From Roseiarcus sp963764955 (GTDB lineage Bacteria; Pseudomonadota; Alphaproteobacteria; Rhizobiales; Beijerinckiaceae), in the NCBI GenBank assembly GCA_963764955.1, contig CAVXVE010000025.1, positions 1 to 64,000 on the forward strand: a stretch of 64,000 nt of DNA. Reading direction: 5' to 3'. Numbering within the stretch: the first letter of the stretch is position 1; each line of letters starts with the position of its first letter. A program made the position numbers and the translations under genes. The notes beneath the pieces are model-generated. The model was given only the letters and a program-made list of their open reading frames with translations. It was not told the DNA's origin and did no database searches. Positions 27,494 through 37,080 of the stretch are shown here, piece by piece.

Positions 27494-28555
27494 TCACTTC
27501 GAATCAAGCTTCACGCCAACCCCCTTGTCCACGAATTGCAGCGTGTAGACTTTCTTGTAGTCGGTATCGGGCTTCACGATTCCGGCTTTCACCATTTCGT
27601 CGAAAAAGTCCTTGACCCGCGCGTCGGTCATCGCGCCGATCCCGAGCTTCAGCGCGTCGCCCAAATCGACGATCCCATATTCTTTGAGCTTGGCGATGGA
27701 ATAGGCGATCTGGCCGTCGGTCATTCCCGGATTGGCGCGTTTGATCGCCGCATTGGCTTTGGCGTTGTCGCCGTAGAGATAGTGATGCCACCCGATCGCC
27801 GAAGCATTGACGAACCGTTGCACGAGATCCGGATTCCGCTCCACCATGTCGCGCCGCGCTTCGATCAGCGACGAGTAGGTGGAATAGCCATGATCCGCGA
27901 GCAGGAAGACATTCGGTTTGAAATGCCCTTGCTGCTCGATCGCATAGGGCTCCGAGGTAAGATAACCCTCCTGGATCGAGTGTTTGTTGACGATGAACGG
28001 CGCGGAATCGAAATCGTACGGCTTGACGTTCGCATAACTGAACCCCCACGCTTTGATCATCCAGGCGTAGAAGGAGTACAAGCCGCCGGCGCTCACGTAA
28101 GCGGTTGAGGCTTTCGGCAGGTCGGTCCACTTGTCCAGGCCGACGCCAGGATGCGACATGAAGATCTGCGGATCCTTCTGAAAGTCGGCGGCCACCGCGA
28201 CAATCGGGACGTTGCGCTGTTCGGCCAGAAAATCGCCAAGCAGGTCGCCTGCCTGGAAGAAGTCAATCTTGCCCACAAGCAAGAGCAATCCGCCGTCGCT
28301 CTGCGGGCTACCGGGCTGAATTGTGACGTCGAGCCCGTATTTGGCGTAGGTGCCGTCGACAACCGCTTGGTAATATCCGCCGGCCTCCGGGTCCGCCAGC
28401 CAGTTCAAGCCGAAGGTGACCTTGTCCAGCGCGAGGGCGGGACCGGACGAGGCGACAAGGACGGCAAAAGCGGCAAGACCTGCGAGAGAGAGGGCGCCAA
28501 TCTTTTGTCTCGCCTCGGCGCCCCCGAGTTGCTTGATCTTCTCCCCGGTGCGCAT
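27494..28555 (-). CDS. NMT1/ThiY-family ABC substrate-binding protein
   Basis: A 353-residue protein with a basic N-terminus and a hydrophobic stretch (SLAGLAAFAVLVASSGPALA). The mature start VTFGLNWLADPEAGGYYQAV is the opening of NMT1-like (PF09084) periplasmic proteins for pyrimidine precursors, riboflavin-like compounds, sulfonates or nitriles. Further on, KIDFFQAGDLLGDFLAEQRN and GGLYSFYAWMIKAWGFSYAN fit the same fold. The odd point is its place: it follows a sugar (CUT2) permease by 19 bases, with no NMT1-type permease or ATPase beside it. Either it works with a transporter elsewhere or it is a second receptor for this cluster. Substrate unknown. Confidence 0.85.
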   Translation of the reverse strand: MRTGEKIKQLGGAEARQKIGALSLAGLAAFAVLVASSGPALALDKVTFGLNWLADPEAGGYYQAVVDGTYAKYGLDVTIQPGSPQSDGGLLLLVGKIDFFQAGDLLGDFLAEQRNVPIVAVAADFQKDPQIFMSHPGVGLDKWTDLPKASTAYVSAGGLYSFYAWMIKAWGFSYANVKPYDFDSAPFIVNKHSIQEGYLTSEPYAIEQQGHFKPNVFLLADHGYSTYSSLIEARRDMVERNPDLVQRFVNASAIGWHHYLYGDNAKANAAIKRANPGMTDGQIAYSIAKLKEYGIVDLGDALKLGIGAMTDARVKDFFDEMVKAGIVKPDTDYKKVYTLQFVDKGVGVKLDSK

Positions 28556-28574
28556 GCGTCAAATCCCTATTCGT

Positions 28575-29573
28575 CTACTGTCCTTGCGCGCGTCGCTTCT
28601 GCACGTTGTCGAGGTAAACCACGCCGGCGATGAGCAGGCCCTCGATCACCATCTGCCAGAATGGATTGACGCCAAGCAGGTTTGCGCCGTTGCCGATGGT
28701 GGTGAACAGGATCGCGCCGATGAAGCAGCCGCCAATGGTCCCGCGTCCGCCGAACAGGCTGGCGCCGCCGACGACCGCGGCGGCGATCGCCTGAAGCTCC
28801 GCTCCCATGCCGGCGTTGGGATTGCCCATCGTCAACCGGGCGACGAGCAGCATGCCTCCGACTGCGGCGAATAGCGACGCAAGGCCGTAGGCCGCGACCG
28901 TCACGCCGGTCACGTTGACGCCGACGCGGCGCGCCGCCTCGATGTTGCTGCCGAGCGCATACATGTAGCGCCCGAGCCGCGTCGCCCCGAGAAGGAATTG
29001 AGAGGCGGCGGCGAAAACGAGCATCACGACAAACATCGTCGGTATCCCGAAGACCGACGAGTTGGCGAAGTTCCCGAGCGAATCCGGCAGCCCCGCGACG
29101 GTCATGCCGCCCGAGACGAGCATGGTGAGGCCGCGGTAGCCCTGCAGTCCGGCGAGCGTGACGATGAAGGCGGGAATGCCCAGTTTGTCGACGGCGAGGC
29201 CGTTGCCGATTCCGATCGCAAGGCCGAGCGCGAGCGTCAACGGGGCGGCGATGACCACGCTCACGCCGTTCGCGAGCAGCATCGCGAACGCGACGCCGGT
29301 GAATCCGAGGACCGACCCGACCGACAGATCGATGCCGGCGGTGATGATGGTGAAAAGCTCGCCATAGGCCACGATCGCGTCGATCGAGACCTGCCGCATG
29401 ATGTTGAAGACGTTGCCCGAGGTCAGGAAGTACGGTGAGCCGATCGCAAGGCCGATCCAGAGCAGCACGGTGCAGCCGAGCACCCAGGTCTCGACCGGGA
29501 GCCGCCGCCAGATTTCCGCCGCGAGGGCGGCGCGCGAACCGGACTTCGGCGTCGGCGCGGTGATCGTCGCCAT
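28575..29573 (-). CDS. CUT2 sugar ABC transporter permease (RbsC-like)
   Basis: A 332-residue inner-membrane protein with about eight to ten helices. The family signature GIDLSVGSVLGFTGV lies near residue 98, followed by GIPAFIVTLAGLQGYRGLTM and the late loop LQAIAAAVVGGASLFGGRGT, all typical of RbsC/XylH/AraH. It is the third gene of a minus-strand cluster: ATPase (30656-31477), binding protein (29637-30632), this permease, then the NMT1-type protein. The ATPase has a single domain, so the complex probably has two identical permeases and two ATPases. Substrate: a pentose, hexose or similar polyol, not decidable. Confidence 0.9.
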   Translation of the reverse strand: MATITAPTPKSGSRAALAAEIWRRLPVETWVLGCTVLLWIGLAIGSPYFLTSGNVFNIMRQVSIDAIVAYGELFTIITAGIDLSVGSVLGFTGVAFAMLLANGVSVVIAAPLTLALGLAIGIGNGLAVDKLGIPAFIVTLAGLQGYRGLTMLVSGGMTVAGLPDSLGNFANSSVFGIPTMFVVMLVFAAASQFLLGATRLGRYMYALGSNIEAARRVGVNVTGVTVAAYGLASLFAAVGGMLLVARLTMGNPNAGMGAELQAIAAAVVGGASLFGGRGTIGGCFIGAILFTTIGNGANLLGVNPFWQMVIEGLLIAGVVYLDNVQKRRAQGQ

Positions 29574-29590
29574 TGTCGCCCTATCTCCTT

Positions 29591-29628
29591 TTCGCGACCG
29601 GGCCCCAAAAGGTCAGGGCCCGGCGCGA
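29591..29628 (-). terminator. Intercistronic hairpin after binding-protein gene
   Basis: CCGGGCCC (29598-29605) and GGGCCCGG (29616-29623) pair exactly around a 10-base loop, and outer TCGCG/CGCGA extend the stem. It lies between the binding-protein stop and the permease start. There is no T tract. Such stems often protect the abundant binding-protein mRNA and lower permease expression. Confidence 0.6.
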
Positions 29629-29636
29629 CCTGCGGG

Positions 29637-30632
29637 TCACCCTCCGAGGTAGGGGGAGAGCTGGTATTTCTTCGGGTTGAGCAATCCCGCCATCTGCGGG
29701 CTATCGATGTTCTCCTTGGTGACCACATGCACGCCGGAATCGACGGTGTGCGGCAGCACCACCCCGTTCGCGGCGGCGAGCGCGTACCAGACGCCCGCAT
29801 AGCCCATCATGAACGGGTTCTGCACGATCAACGCGTCAAGATTGCCGTCACGCACGAACGCGATCTCCTGGTCCGAGGTGTCGAACGCGACTGCGCACAT
29901 CTTCGATCCAAGTTTCTTCTCCTGAATCGCGCGGCCTGCGCCGTCGCCCTCCAGTTCATTGTCCGCGAAGAGGCCGATCAGCTGCGGATGGCTGGTCAGA
30001 ATATCCTCGGCGTCAGACAGCGCCCGCCCGGGATCGTTGTTGCCGACGCGGTGATCGGCGATCTTAAGCCCGGGATATTTCTTCAGTTCGTTGACGAAGC
30101 CCTTGTCGCGGTCGTTCAGCGATTGCGCGCCGGCGAGCGCCGTCATGTAAGCGACCTCGCCCTCGTCCTTGCCGGTGCGGGCCTTGACGCAGCGCGCGAG
30201 TTCGTCCGCCGCTTTCTCGCCGCCGGTCACATTGTTGGTCGCGAGGAAGGTCACGTATTTGTCTGTGTTGGCGTTCGAGTCGATCACGATCACTGGTATG
30301 CCGGCGTCCGTCGCGGCGGCGATCGGCTGGGCGAGCGCCTGCGCGTTGGTCGCGGCGATCACAATGGCGGTCGGCTTCGACTGGGTCGCATTCTCCATGA
30401 TCGACACTTCCTTGGCGACGTCGGTCTCGGCGCTCGCGCCGAGCTTGGTGATCGTCACGCCGAGCTTTTTGGCCGCAGCGTCAGCGCCATCGAAGACGGT
30501 CGCCCAATATTGCGACGTGGTCGCCTTCACGATCACCGGGATGCGGACTTGGGCGAAGTCCGCCGCCGCGGCCGGGGTTGCGGCGAGGGCCAGGGCCGTC
30601 GTCGCCAGCAGAGAAAGTTTCAACATGCGCAT
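29637..30632 (-). CDS. CUT2 sugar ABC transporter substrate-binding protein (RbsB-like)
   Basis: A 331-residue periplasmic protein with signal peptide MRMLKLSLLATTALALAATP (cleavage near AAA-AD). The periplasmic-binding type 1 fold is clear: VIVKATTSQYWATVFDGADA, then KPTAIVIAATNAQALAQPI, GIPVIVIDSNANTDKYVTFL and IGLFADNELEGDGAGRAI. It delivers a sugar-like ligand to the permease at 28575-29573. A long stem-loop follows the stop. The ligand is not predictable from sequence. Confidence 0.9.
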   Translation of the reverse strand: MRMLKLSLLATTALALAATPAAAADFAQVRIPVIVKATTSQYWATVFDGADAAAKKLGVTITKLGASAETDVAKEVSIMENATQSKPTAIVIAATNAQALAQPIAAATDAGIPVIVIDSNANTDKYVTFLATNNVTGGEKAADELARCVKARTGKDEGEVAYMTALAGAQSLNDRDKGFVNELKKYPGLKIADHRVGNNDPGRALSDAEDILTSHPQLIGLFADNELEGDGAGRAIQEKKLGSKMCAVAFDTSDQEIAFVRDGNLDALIVQNPFMMGYAGVWYALAAANGVVLPHTVDSGVHVVTKENIDSPQMAGLLNPKKYQLSPYLGG

Positions 30633-30655
30633 TCACCTTTCCTTGGGTTCGCCCC

Positions 30656-31477
30656 TCAGTCGATAAGCGCCTCCCTGGTTTGGCTGTACCCCGTCATGTA
30701 CTTGATCAGGTCCTGCTGCGTGGTCTCAGCGACCGGCGTCACGTGGACGACCCGGCCTTGAAACATCACCGCCACCCGGTCCGCGACCTCGAGAATCTCT
30801 ATGAGGTTGTGGCCGATGTAGATAACGCCGATGCCCTCGCGCGCGAGTCTGCGGGCGAGCTCGATGACATGCTCGCGCTCCATCACTGCGAGCGCCGCCG
30901 TCGGCTCGTCGAGGATAACGACTTTGGATTGCCAGTAGAGCGCGCGTGCGATCGCCACCGCCTGGCGCTGGCCGCCGGACAGGCGCGAGACCGTCGGCGC
31001 CTTGGGCGGAATGCGGCTTTCGACCCGACGCAACAGCGCCTCGGTCTCGTCGCGTATTTTGCGATTGTCGATCACCGTCAAAAGGCCGAACCAGCGCCGA
31101 ACCGGTTCACGGCCGAGAAAGACATTGGCGCCGACTGAGAGATCGTCGGCGAGCGCGAGGTCCTGATAGACGGTTTCGATCCCGAGCCGGCGCGCGTCGG
31201 CCGGTCCATGAAGGTCCAGAAGCGCGCCGTTCAGCCGTATTTCGCCGGCGTCGGCCTTGTAGACGCCGGAAATGTGCTTGATCAAAGTCGACTTGCCAGC
31301 GCCGTTGTCGCCCACCAGCGCCAACACTTCGCCAGCCTCGAGCGAGAGATCCGCCCCGCAGAGCGCGCGCACCGGTCCGAAGCTTTTGCGAAGACCGGCG
31401 ACTTCGAGCAACGGCGGCACGGCTGGCCTTCCTTGCGTCGATGACCGGGACAGAAGCCGTACGCGCCTCTTAGTCAC
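30656..31477 (-). CDS. CUT2 sugar ABC transporter ATP-binding protein, single domain
   Basis: A 273-residue ATPase. Walker A GDNGAGKSTLIKHISG, Q-loop YQDLALADDLSVGANVF, signature LSGGQRQAVAIARAL, Walker B VVILDEPTAAL, and H-loop IYIGHNL are all present. It has one nucleotide-binding domain, unlike tandem RbsA, as in the FrcA group. It heads the cluster transcribed toward 27.5 kb. The first 20 residues (basic, Ser/Arg-rich) may not be translated; a start closer to LLEVAGLRKSFG is possible. Confidence 0.9.
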   Translation of the reverse strand: MTKRRVRLLSRSSTQGRPAVPPLLEVAGLRKSFGPVRALCGADLSLEAGEVLALVGDNGAGKSTLIKHISGVYKADAGEIRLNGALLDLHGPADARRLGIETVYQDLALADDLSVGANVFLGREPVRRWFGLLTVIDNRKIRDETEALLRRVESRIPPKAPTVSRLSGGQRQAVAIARALYWQSKVVILDEPTAALAVMEREHVIELARRLAREGIGVIYIGHNLIEILEVADRVAVMFQGRVVHVTPVAETTQQDLIKYMTGYSQTREALID

Positions 31478-31685
31478 GACGGATCGAATTTGACAGTGTA
31501 ATTTCTACAGCAACCCAATTTTCGGGGCGGTTTCCGAAAGGTTAAAGCGCGTTCATGTGTATGGTTTTTCTGGGTTCGATCGCTGGAGGCGCAATCAGAA
31601 TATCTGGTCTGACTGGATTGGCCAAAGGAGCGCCGATGCGGGGAGATGGTTGAACCCGAAGGTCCGCGCGACGGGGACGTAGTCC

Positions 31686-32477
31686 TCATGGCCGCCGCAG
31701 CCGCATGACCTCGCGCGCGGACCGATACTCGCGGACCACCCGGTCGGTCATCTCCTGGACGGAAGTCTCGGACGTCGGCTTGTCGAATGTGATCGCGCCC
31801 TCTTCCACGAGATTGATGCGGTCGCAGACGTCGAAGATCTGGGCGTAGTTGTGGGCGACGATGATCATCGCGACCTCCCCGCTCTCCTTCAACCTTTGGA
31901 TCAGGTCGAGGATCAGCGCCAACTCCTTCGCGCCCATCGCCGCGGTCGGTTCGTCGAGCAGGAGCACCTTCGCTTTTTGGTATACGGAGCGCGCGATGGC
32001 GACGGCCTGGCGCTGTCCGCCCGAGAGCTTGGCGACGTCGACATCGACGGAGGGGATCCTGACCCGCATGCGCTCGAGCATTTCGATCGCCCGCCGGCGC
32101 ATCTGGCTCTCGTCGAGAATTCCAAGCGGCCCCCCGAACACCGGCTCGCGCTGAAGGAACATGTTGCGGTAGACGTTGAGCTCGTTGACGAGCGCCAGGT
32201 CCTGATATACCGCCTCGACACCGAGCGAGCGGGCGTGGCTGACTGACCGGAACTGAACGGGCCTGCCTTCAAAATACAGTTGGCCGGCGCTCGGCCGGTA
32301 GTAGCCGGTGAAGATCTTCATCAAGGTCGACTTGCCGGCGCCGTTGTCGCCCAACAGTCCAAGAACCTCGCCGCGGCGCAGCGTCAGATTGACGTCCCTC
32401 AGCGCGACGATCTTTCCGAAGGATTTCTCGACGTGCTCGGCGCGCAGCACCTCCGGCCCGACCGGCGTCGCCATCAT
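31686..32477 (-). CDS. CUT2 sugar ABC transporter ATP-binding protein, single domain
   Basis: The start at 32477 is chosen because it overlaps the upstream permease stop (ATGA) and gives a 263-residue FrcA-like ATPase. Walker A is GDNGAGKSTLMKIFTG, signature LSGGQRQAVAIARSV, Walker B VLLLDEPTAAMG, H-loop IIVAHN. The frame stays open further upstream, antisense-free but without homology. It is the last gene of the truncated-binding-protein/permease/ATPase cluster, about 210 bases before the next cluster in the same direction, and the two ATPases are close relatives. Confidence 0.9.
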   Translation of the reverse strand: MMATPVGPEVLRAEHVEKSFGKIVALRDVNLTLRRGEVLGLLGDNGAGKSTLMKIFTGYYRPSAGQLYFEGRPVQFRSVSHARSLGVEAVYQDLALVNELNVYRNMFLQREPVFGGPLGILDESQMRRRAIEMLERMRVRIPSVDVDVAKLSGGQRQAVAIARSVYQKAKVLLLDEPTAAMGAKELALILDLIQRLKESGEVAMIIVAHNYAQIFDVCDRINLVEEGAITFDKPTSETSVQEMTDRVVREYRSAREVMRLRRP

Positions 32478-33499
32478 CCTCCTCCCCGTTCCCGCCACAT
32501 GGTCAGCCGGACGTTGAACGCCATGGTCAAAAGGATCGCGGCGCCGAGAATCATGTCGAAAGTGAAGGCGCTCACCCCGTTGAGCGTGAAACCGTCCTGG
32601 AGGATCCCCAGCGCCAGCGCGCCGACGAGGGCGCCGATGACGGTTCCGGAGCCGCCGGTCAAAAGCGTGCCGCCGATCACCGCCGAGGCGATGGCCATGA
32701 ACATGATCTCGGATCCTCCCGCGAGTGGATCGATCGAGCCGATGCGGAATGAGTCGATGACCCCGGCGAAGCCGCCGAGCACGCTGCACAACACGAAATT
32801 GCAAATCTTGATGCTGGTCACTTTGATGCCGACCTCCGCGGCGGCGACGAGATTGCCGCCGGTGGCGATGGTGTGAAGCCCGAACCGAGTCCGGTTGAGC
32901 ACGAACTGCAACACGATCGCGATCGCCAGCGCCCAGGCGAGCCTCGCCCATGGCGAGCCCCCGAAAGCCGCCGTGAACATTGCGCCCGCTTGCGGCTCGA
33001 CAGGAAACCCGCCGGAGATGGTCAAGGTCAAGCCATTGATGAGAAACATCGTGCCGAGCGTGGTGACGAAAGCAGGCACGCTGAGAAAGGTGGTGATCGC
33101 CCCGTTGACGAGTCCGATCATTCCTGCCGCCGCCAAAGCGAGGACCATCGCCGCGCCAGACGGGATCCCGTCCGCAATCAGGAAATGCATGACGAAGGGG
33201 ACGAGCGCATAGACCATCCCCACAGACAGATCGAGTTCGCCGCAGACCAGCACCATCACTTCGCCCGCGGCGATGATCGCGGTCGTCGCAGTGAAGTCGA
33301 TAAGGTTCTTGATGTTGGAGACGGAGAGAAAAGTCGAATTGGTCGACTGGAAATAGACCGCGAGCAGGACGCAGGCGAGCAGGATGCTCGCCTCACGCCA
33401 GCGCAGCACGATATCGCCTATACGGCGCAGCCGACTGGACTGCGGTGCATCAAGGCGATGCGGGTCGGCGACGCCGTCCCGCTTCGTTACGTCCTGCAT
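32474..33499 (-). CDS. CUT2 sugar ABC transporter permease (RbsC-like)
   Basis: A 341-residue membrane protein with the RbsC-type order of motifs: FTATTAIIAAGEVMVLVCGE, LDLSVGMVYALVPF, SVPAFVTTLGTMFLINGL, then ASAVIGGTLLTGGSGTVIGA. The N-terminal 30 residues are cytoplasmic and polar. It overlaps the ATPase gene by four bases (ATGA), so they are co-translated. Its own binding protein upstream is truncated, so the transporter may be inactive or served by another receptor. Confidence 0.9.
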   Translation of the reverse strand: MQDVTKRDGVADPHRLDAPQSSRLRRIGDIVLRWREASILLACVLLAVYFQSTNSTFLSVSNIKNLIDFTATTAIIAAGEVMVLVCGELDLSVGMVYALVPFVMHFLIADGIPSGAAMVLALAAAGMIGLVNGAITTFLSVPAFVTTLGTMFLINGLTLTISGGFPVEPQAGAMFTAAFGGSPWARLAWALAIAIVLQFVLNRTRFGLHTIATGGNLVAAAEVGIKVTSIKICNFVLCSVLGGFAGVIDSFRIGSIDPLAGGSEIMFMAIASAVIGGTLLTGGSGTVIGALVGALALGILQDGFTLNGVSAFTFDMILGAAILLTMAFNVRLTMWRERGGG

Positions 33500-33514
33500 C
33501 GCAGGAGCCCTTCG

Positions 33515-33840
33515 TCAGGCGGTGATCGGGCCGGACCGCGCGACGACCTTTTCGGCTGACGAATTCCCTTCGTACCGGCTCTGCGTCGACCGATACGGCT
33601 CGACATTGCTCTTGGTCACGAACTTGAGGCCGGTGTTGATCTCGGACGGCCCCGTCAGGCCGCCGGAGAATTTGAACATCGCCATTTCCATGACCGTGTA
33701 GAAGCCCTGCAGGTAAGGTTGCTGGTCGATGGTGAAGTCGAGATCGCCCTTTGCGATCGCGTCGAGCGTCTGAGGCAAGAGATCGAAGCCGCCGGCGTGC
33801 ACGCCTTTGGCGGCGAGGCCGATTTCCAGTTCGTACCGGG
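33515..33840 (-). pseudogene. CUT2 substrate-binding protein, C-terminal remnant
   Basis: The minus strand reads LAAKGVHAGGFDLLPQTLDA, then LDFTIDQQPYLQGFYTVMEM and stops at 33515. These are the last ~105 residues of an RbsB-type binding protein; the ...TIDQQPY-QGF motif also occurs near the end of the intact binding protein at 60823-61761. The first two thirds, including the signal peptide, are missing, with unrelated DNA from about 33845 on. It was deleted at its 5' end together with the operon promoter. Confidence 0.8.
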
Positions 33841-34246
33841 GGAGGGCGCTTAATCTTGGGCGACAGGCCGCCCAATTGCGGCGCCGTCATTAAGTGATTC
33901 TGTCCGCCGGATTAATTCGCGATAACTTTCCTGCGTGAGCGCCAAGGGGAATGACCCCCGCGATCCACCGGATCATTCGGACTTACGCCATAGCCCGAAG
34001 ACCAATCCTCACCCGCTCCGCAAGCAGGAGCATGAGCGGGGCGCAGGACCTCGCCGGCGCCGTGACGCCCGGTTTCCCCTTGCGTTTCATGCCGACGAAT
34101 GTCCCATATATTGGACTTGCGCGCCCACATTGCCGATACCGTGGGAGGGATCGAACGCCTATGCTATGTGGTAGGAGCCGTCGATCAGAACGGTGAAGTG
34201 GGCGCAAGCGGGCGGCAGGCCCGGCGCTACACGGGAGGATCAGCGG
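33841..34246. other. Intergenic region, breakpoint and promoter region
   Basis: About 405 bases between the truncated binding-protein gene and the amidohydrolase. The left end is the breakpoint where the binding-protein gene was cut. The right half must contain the plus-strand promoter of the amidohydrolase/ABC operon; the GC content dips near 34110-34160, but I cannot mark a definite -35/-10. No gene, RNA or repeat is evident. Confidence 0.35.
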
Positions 34247-35530
34247 ATGGCGGCCATTCTTTTCCGGAACGTGCAGGTGTGGGACGGCTCGGCGGACGAC
34301 CGCTTTCCAGGCGAGGTTCTCGTCACCGGCAACCGGATTGCGAAAGTCGCCCGCGGCGACGGCCAGATCGCCGCGGAACAGGCGGGAGAGACGATCGACG
34401 GATCGGGCCTCACGCTGATGCCAGGCCTCGTCGAAGGCCACTGCCACCTTTCCTTCTGCAACCCGATGCGCAACCAGGACCTCGGCGAGATCCCGCCGGA
34501 AGAGCATCTGCTGCAGACCTGCCGCAACGCCACGTTCATCCTGAACCACGGCTTCACCTCCTGCTATTCGGCGGCTTCCGCGAAGCTCAGAATCGATGTC
34601 GTCGTCCGGCAGGAGATCGAGAACGGATATCTCGCAGGGCCCCGCTATCGCGCGGCCGGGCCCGAGATCACCGTGACCGGCGGCCTCGGCGACGAGCGCA
34701 AGCAGCATATGCATGCGGAAAGCTTCGGCATGATCGCTGATGGACCGACCGAAATGCGCAAGGCGGTGCGCCTCTGCTGCCGCGAGGGCGTCGACAATGT
34801 GAAGATCAATATCTCCGGCGACGAATTCGTCTCCACCGCCCGCGCGGAGATCACTTCGATGAGCGAGGAGGAAGTCGCCGCCGCAGTCACGACCGCGCAT
34901 GAATGGGGCAAGCGCGTCTCCTGCCATGCGCGCGCCGCCGCGTCCGTCAAGCGCGCCGTTCGCAATAACGTCGACGTCATCTATCACTGCGACTTCGCCG
35001 ACGAGGAAGCGCTGGACATGCTCGAGTCCGTCAAGGACAAGATCTTTGTCGGCCCCGCGTTCGGGCTGGTGCACAATTCCGTGTTCGAGGGCGATCGCGT
35101 CGGCATGACCCGCGAGGTGGTCGAGGCGATGCACCTGCCGCGCAAATTCGAAGCGACCTGCCGGACCTACCACGAGATGCGCAAGCGCGGCATGCGGGTC
35201 GTCATCGGAGGCGACTACGGCTTCCAGATCACGCCGATGGGCCAGAACGCCCGCGACATCGGGCATTTCGTCAAATTCTTCGGCTATTCGCCCGCCGAAG
35301 CCCTGCGCTGCGCGACATCGGTGGGCGGCGCCCTCATGGGCCATGGCGGCGAGCTTGGCGTCGTCAAGCCGGGCGCGCTCGCGGACCTTCTGCTGGTCGA
35401 GGGAAATCCGCTCGCCGACCCGTCCGTCCTGGTCGGCCCGGATCGCCTGGCCATGATCATGAAGGATGGAAAAATGCACCGCGACCCGCGCGACCGCTTG
35501 CCTGCTCATGAGCGTCGCGCCGCGGAATAG
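34247..35530 (+). CDS. Amidohydrolase (imidazolonepropionase-like metal-dependent hydrolase)
   Basis: The start at 34247 follows GGGAGGAT. The 427-residue protein has the amidohydrolase beta-alpha barrel. Metal ligands are visible: HCH in PGLVEGHCHLSF, a lysine in VKINISGD (likely carboxylated), H in SCHARAAASV, H in VIYHCDFADEEAL, and an aspartate in GGDYGFQITP. The C-terminal GVVKPGALADLLLVEGNPL is the usual end of the composite barrel/sandwich fold. It hydrolyses C-N or related bonds in cyclic or acyl amides; the substrate is unknown. It is the first gene of an operon with a CUT2 importer (35560-40289), so its substrate probably enters through that importer. Confidence 0.88.
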   Translation: MAAILFRNVQVWDGSADDRFPGEVLVTGNRIAKVARGDGQIAAEQAGETIDGSGLTLMPGLVEGHCHLSFCNPMRNQDLGEIPPEEHLLQTCRNATFILNHGFTSCYSAASAKLRIDVVVRQEIENGYLAGPRYRAAGPEITVTGGLGDERKQHMHAESFGMIADGPTEMRKAVRLCCREGVDNVKINISGDEFVSTARAEITSMSEEEVAAAVTTAHEWGKRVSCHARAAASVKRAVRNNVDVIYHCDFADEEALDMLESVKDKIFVGPAFGLVHNSVFEGDRVGMTREVVEAMHLPRKFEATCRTYHEMRKRGMRVVIGGDYGFQITPMGQNARDIGHFVKFFGYSPAEALRCATSVGGALMGHGGELGVVKPGALADLLLVEGNPLADPSVLVGPDRLAMIMKDGKMHRDPRDRLPAHERRAAE

Positions 35531-35559
35531 GGCAGGGCGGCGGAAACGCGCGAAGGAGG

Positions 35560-37080
35560 ATGACAGTGGAGAGCGGGTCGCTCGCCCTCGAAATGGCCGG
35601 CATCAGCAAAAGCTTTCCCGGAGTGCGCGCGCTCGACGACGTGACCTTCGCCTGCGCCAAGGGCGAGGTGCATGCGCTCTGCGGCGAGAATGGCGCGGGC
35701 AAGTCGACGCTGATGAAGATTCTCGGCGCCGCCTATCAGCCTGACAGCGGCCGCATTCTCATCGACGGGCGCGCGGTCGCCTTTGCGCATCCGGCCGCCG
35801 CGCGGAAGGCCGGAATCAGCGTCATCCATCAGGAACTGAGCCTGCTGCCTTATCGCACGGTCGCCGAGAATGTCTTTCTCGGCGTCGAGCCAACCCGCTA
35901 TGGCATGCTTGACCGGGCACGAATGCGCGCCGATGCGAGCCGGCTCCTCCGCCGGCTCGGCTCATCGACCTCTCCGGACGCCGAAGCGGGCCGCCTCTCG
36001 ATCGCCCAGCAGCAGGTGGTCGAGATCGCCAAGGCGCTTGCGGTCGACGCGCGCATCCTGGTGATGGACGAGCCGACGGCGGCGCTCGAGCGCACCGAGG
36101 CCTCGCGCCTCCTCGACCTGGTCAAGCGTCTCAGCGCCGAGGGCGTCGCCCTCATCTACGTCTCGCATCGGATGCCGGAGATTCAGGCGGTCGCCGATCG
36201 GGTGACGGTGCTGAAGGACGGGCGCACCGTCATGACCGCGCCGATCGGGGAAGCGCCGACTTCGCGCCTCGTGCGCGCCATGGTCGGCCGCGACCTCGCC
36301 GATTTCTACCCGCCGCGCGCCGTGAAGCCGCCGGGCGCTCCGGCGCTCGCGATTCGCTCCGCCGGCAATCGGCGCCTCATGAAATCGACCTCGTGGTGCG
36401 GTCGGCGAGATCGTCGGGGTCGCAGGCCTTGAAGGCTCCGGCAAGACCGAGCTTGGCCGCGCGATCGCCGGCGACGAACCGTTCGAGAGCGGAACGATGG
36501 AGATCGCGGGCACAACGTCGCGCCGCGCGGCCCTCGCGCCGCGATTGCGGCCGGGGTGGGCCGCCTGTCCGAGGACCGCAAGCACGAAGCGCCTGCTGAT
36601 GCAACAGTCGCTGCGCGACAACGCGACCCTTATCCAGCGCGCATTCGCCCGTTCGCTCGGGGCGCCGACGGCCGCGCCGATGACGGTCGACGAGACGGAC
36701 GAGCGCCTCAGGCGGCTCGATGTCCGGGCGGCGAATTTCGAACAGGAGGCCCGCCTATTGTCGGGCGGCAACCAGCAGAAGGTGATCATCGTCCGCTGGC
36801 TCGCGCGCGATCCGGAGGTGCTGGTCTTCTCCGAGCCGACGCGCGGGATCGACGTCGCCGCCAAGGCGGCCATATACAAGATCATGCGCGATTTCGCGGA
36901 CCGGGGCGCGCGATTCTGATGATCTCCTCAGACCTGCCGGAGATCGTCGGCGTCAGCGACCGCATTCTCGTCATGCGCGAGGGCCGGGTCGCGGGCGAAC
37001 TTCCGGGCGGCGCCGCCGAGGAGGCGATCATGGCGATCGCCGTCGGCCACGAGGACGGCGCCGGAGCGACGCTTCAATGA
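35560..37080 (+). pseudogene. CUT2 ABC ATPase with two domains (RbsA/MglA-like), frameshifted
   Basis: The first domain (35560-36390) is intact: Walker A GENGAGKSTLMKILGA, signature-region RLSIAQQQVVEIAKAL, Walker B ILVMDEPTAAL, H-loop YVSHRM. The second, degenerate-type domain reads GEIVGVAGLEGSGKTELGRA, VGRLSEDRKHE, LSGGNQQKVIIVRWLARDP and EPTRGIDVAAKAAIYKI, ending ISSDLPEIVGVSDRILVM. The frame changes near 36390, 36535, 36590 and 36915. Corrected, it would be about 507 residues, normal for RbsA. It starts 29 bases after the amidohydrolase and its stop overlaps the next permease start. Confidence 0.85.

Noticed and set aside
31686..32951. Extended 421-residue version of the ABC ATPase
   Set aside because: The first 158 residues are Arg/His-rich and antisense-like over the permease gene; the start at 32477 overlaps the permease stop and gives normal length.
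33983..35509. 508-residue minus-strand frame over the amidohydrolase
   Set aside because: Antisense shadow; the plus-strand protein has all amidohydrolase metal ligands.
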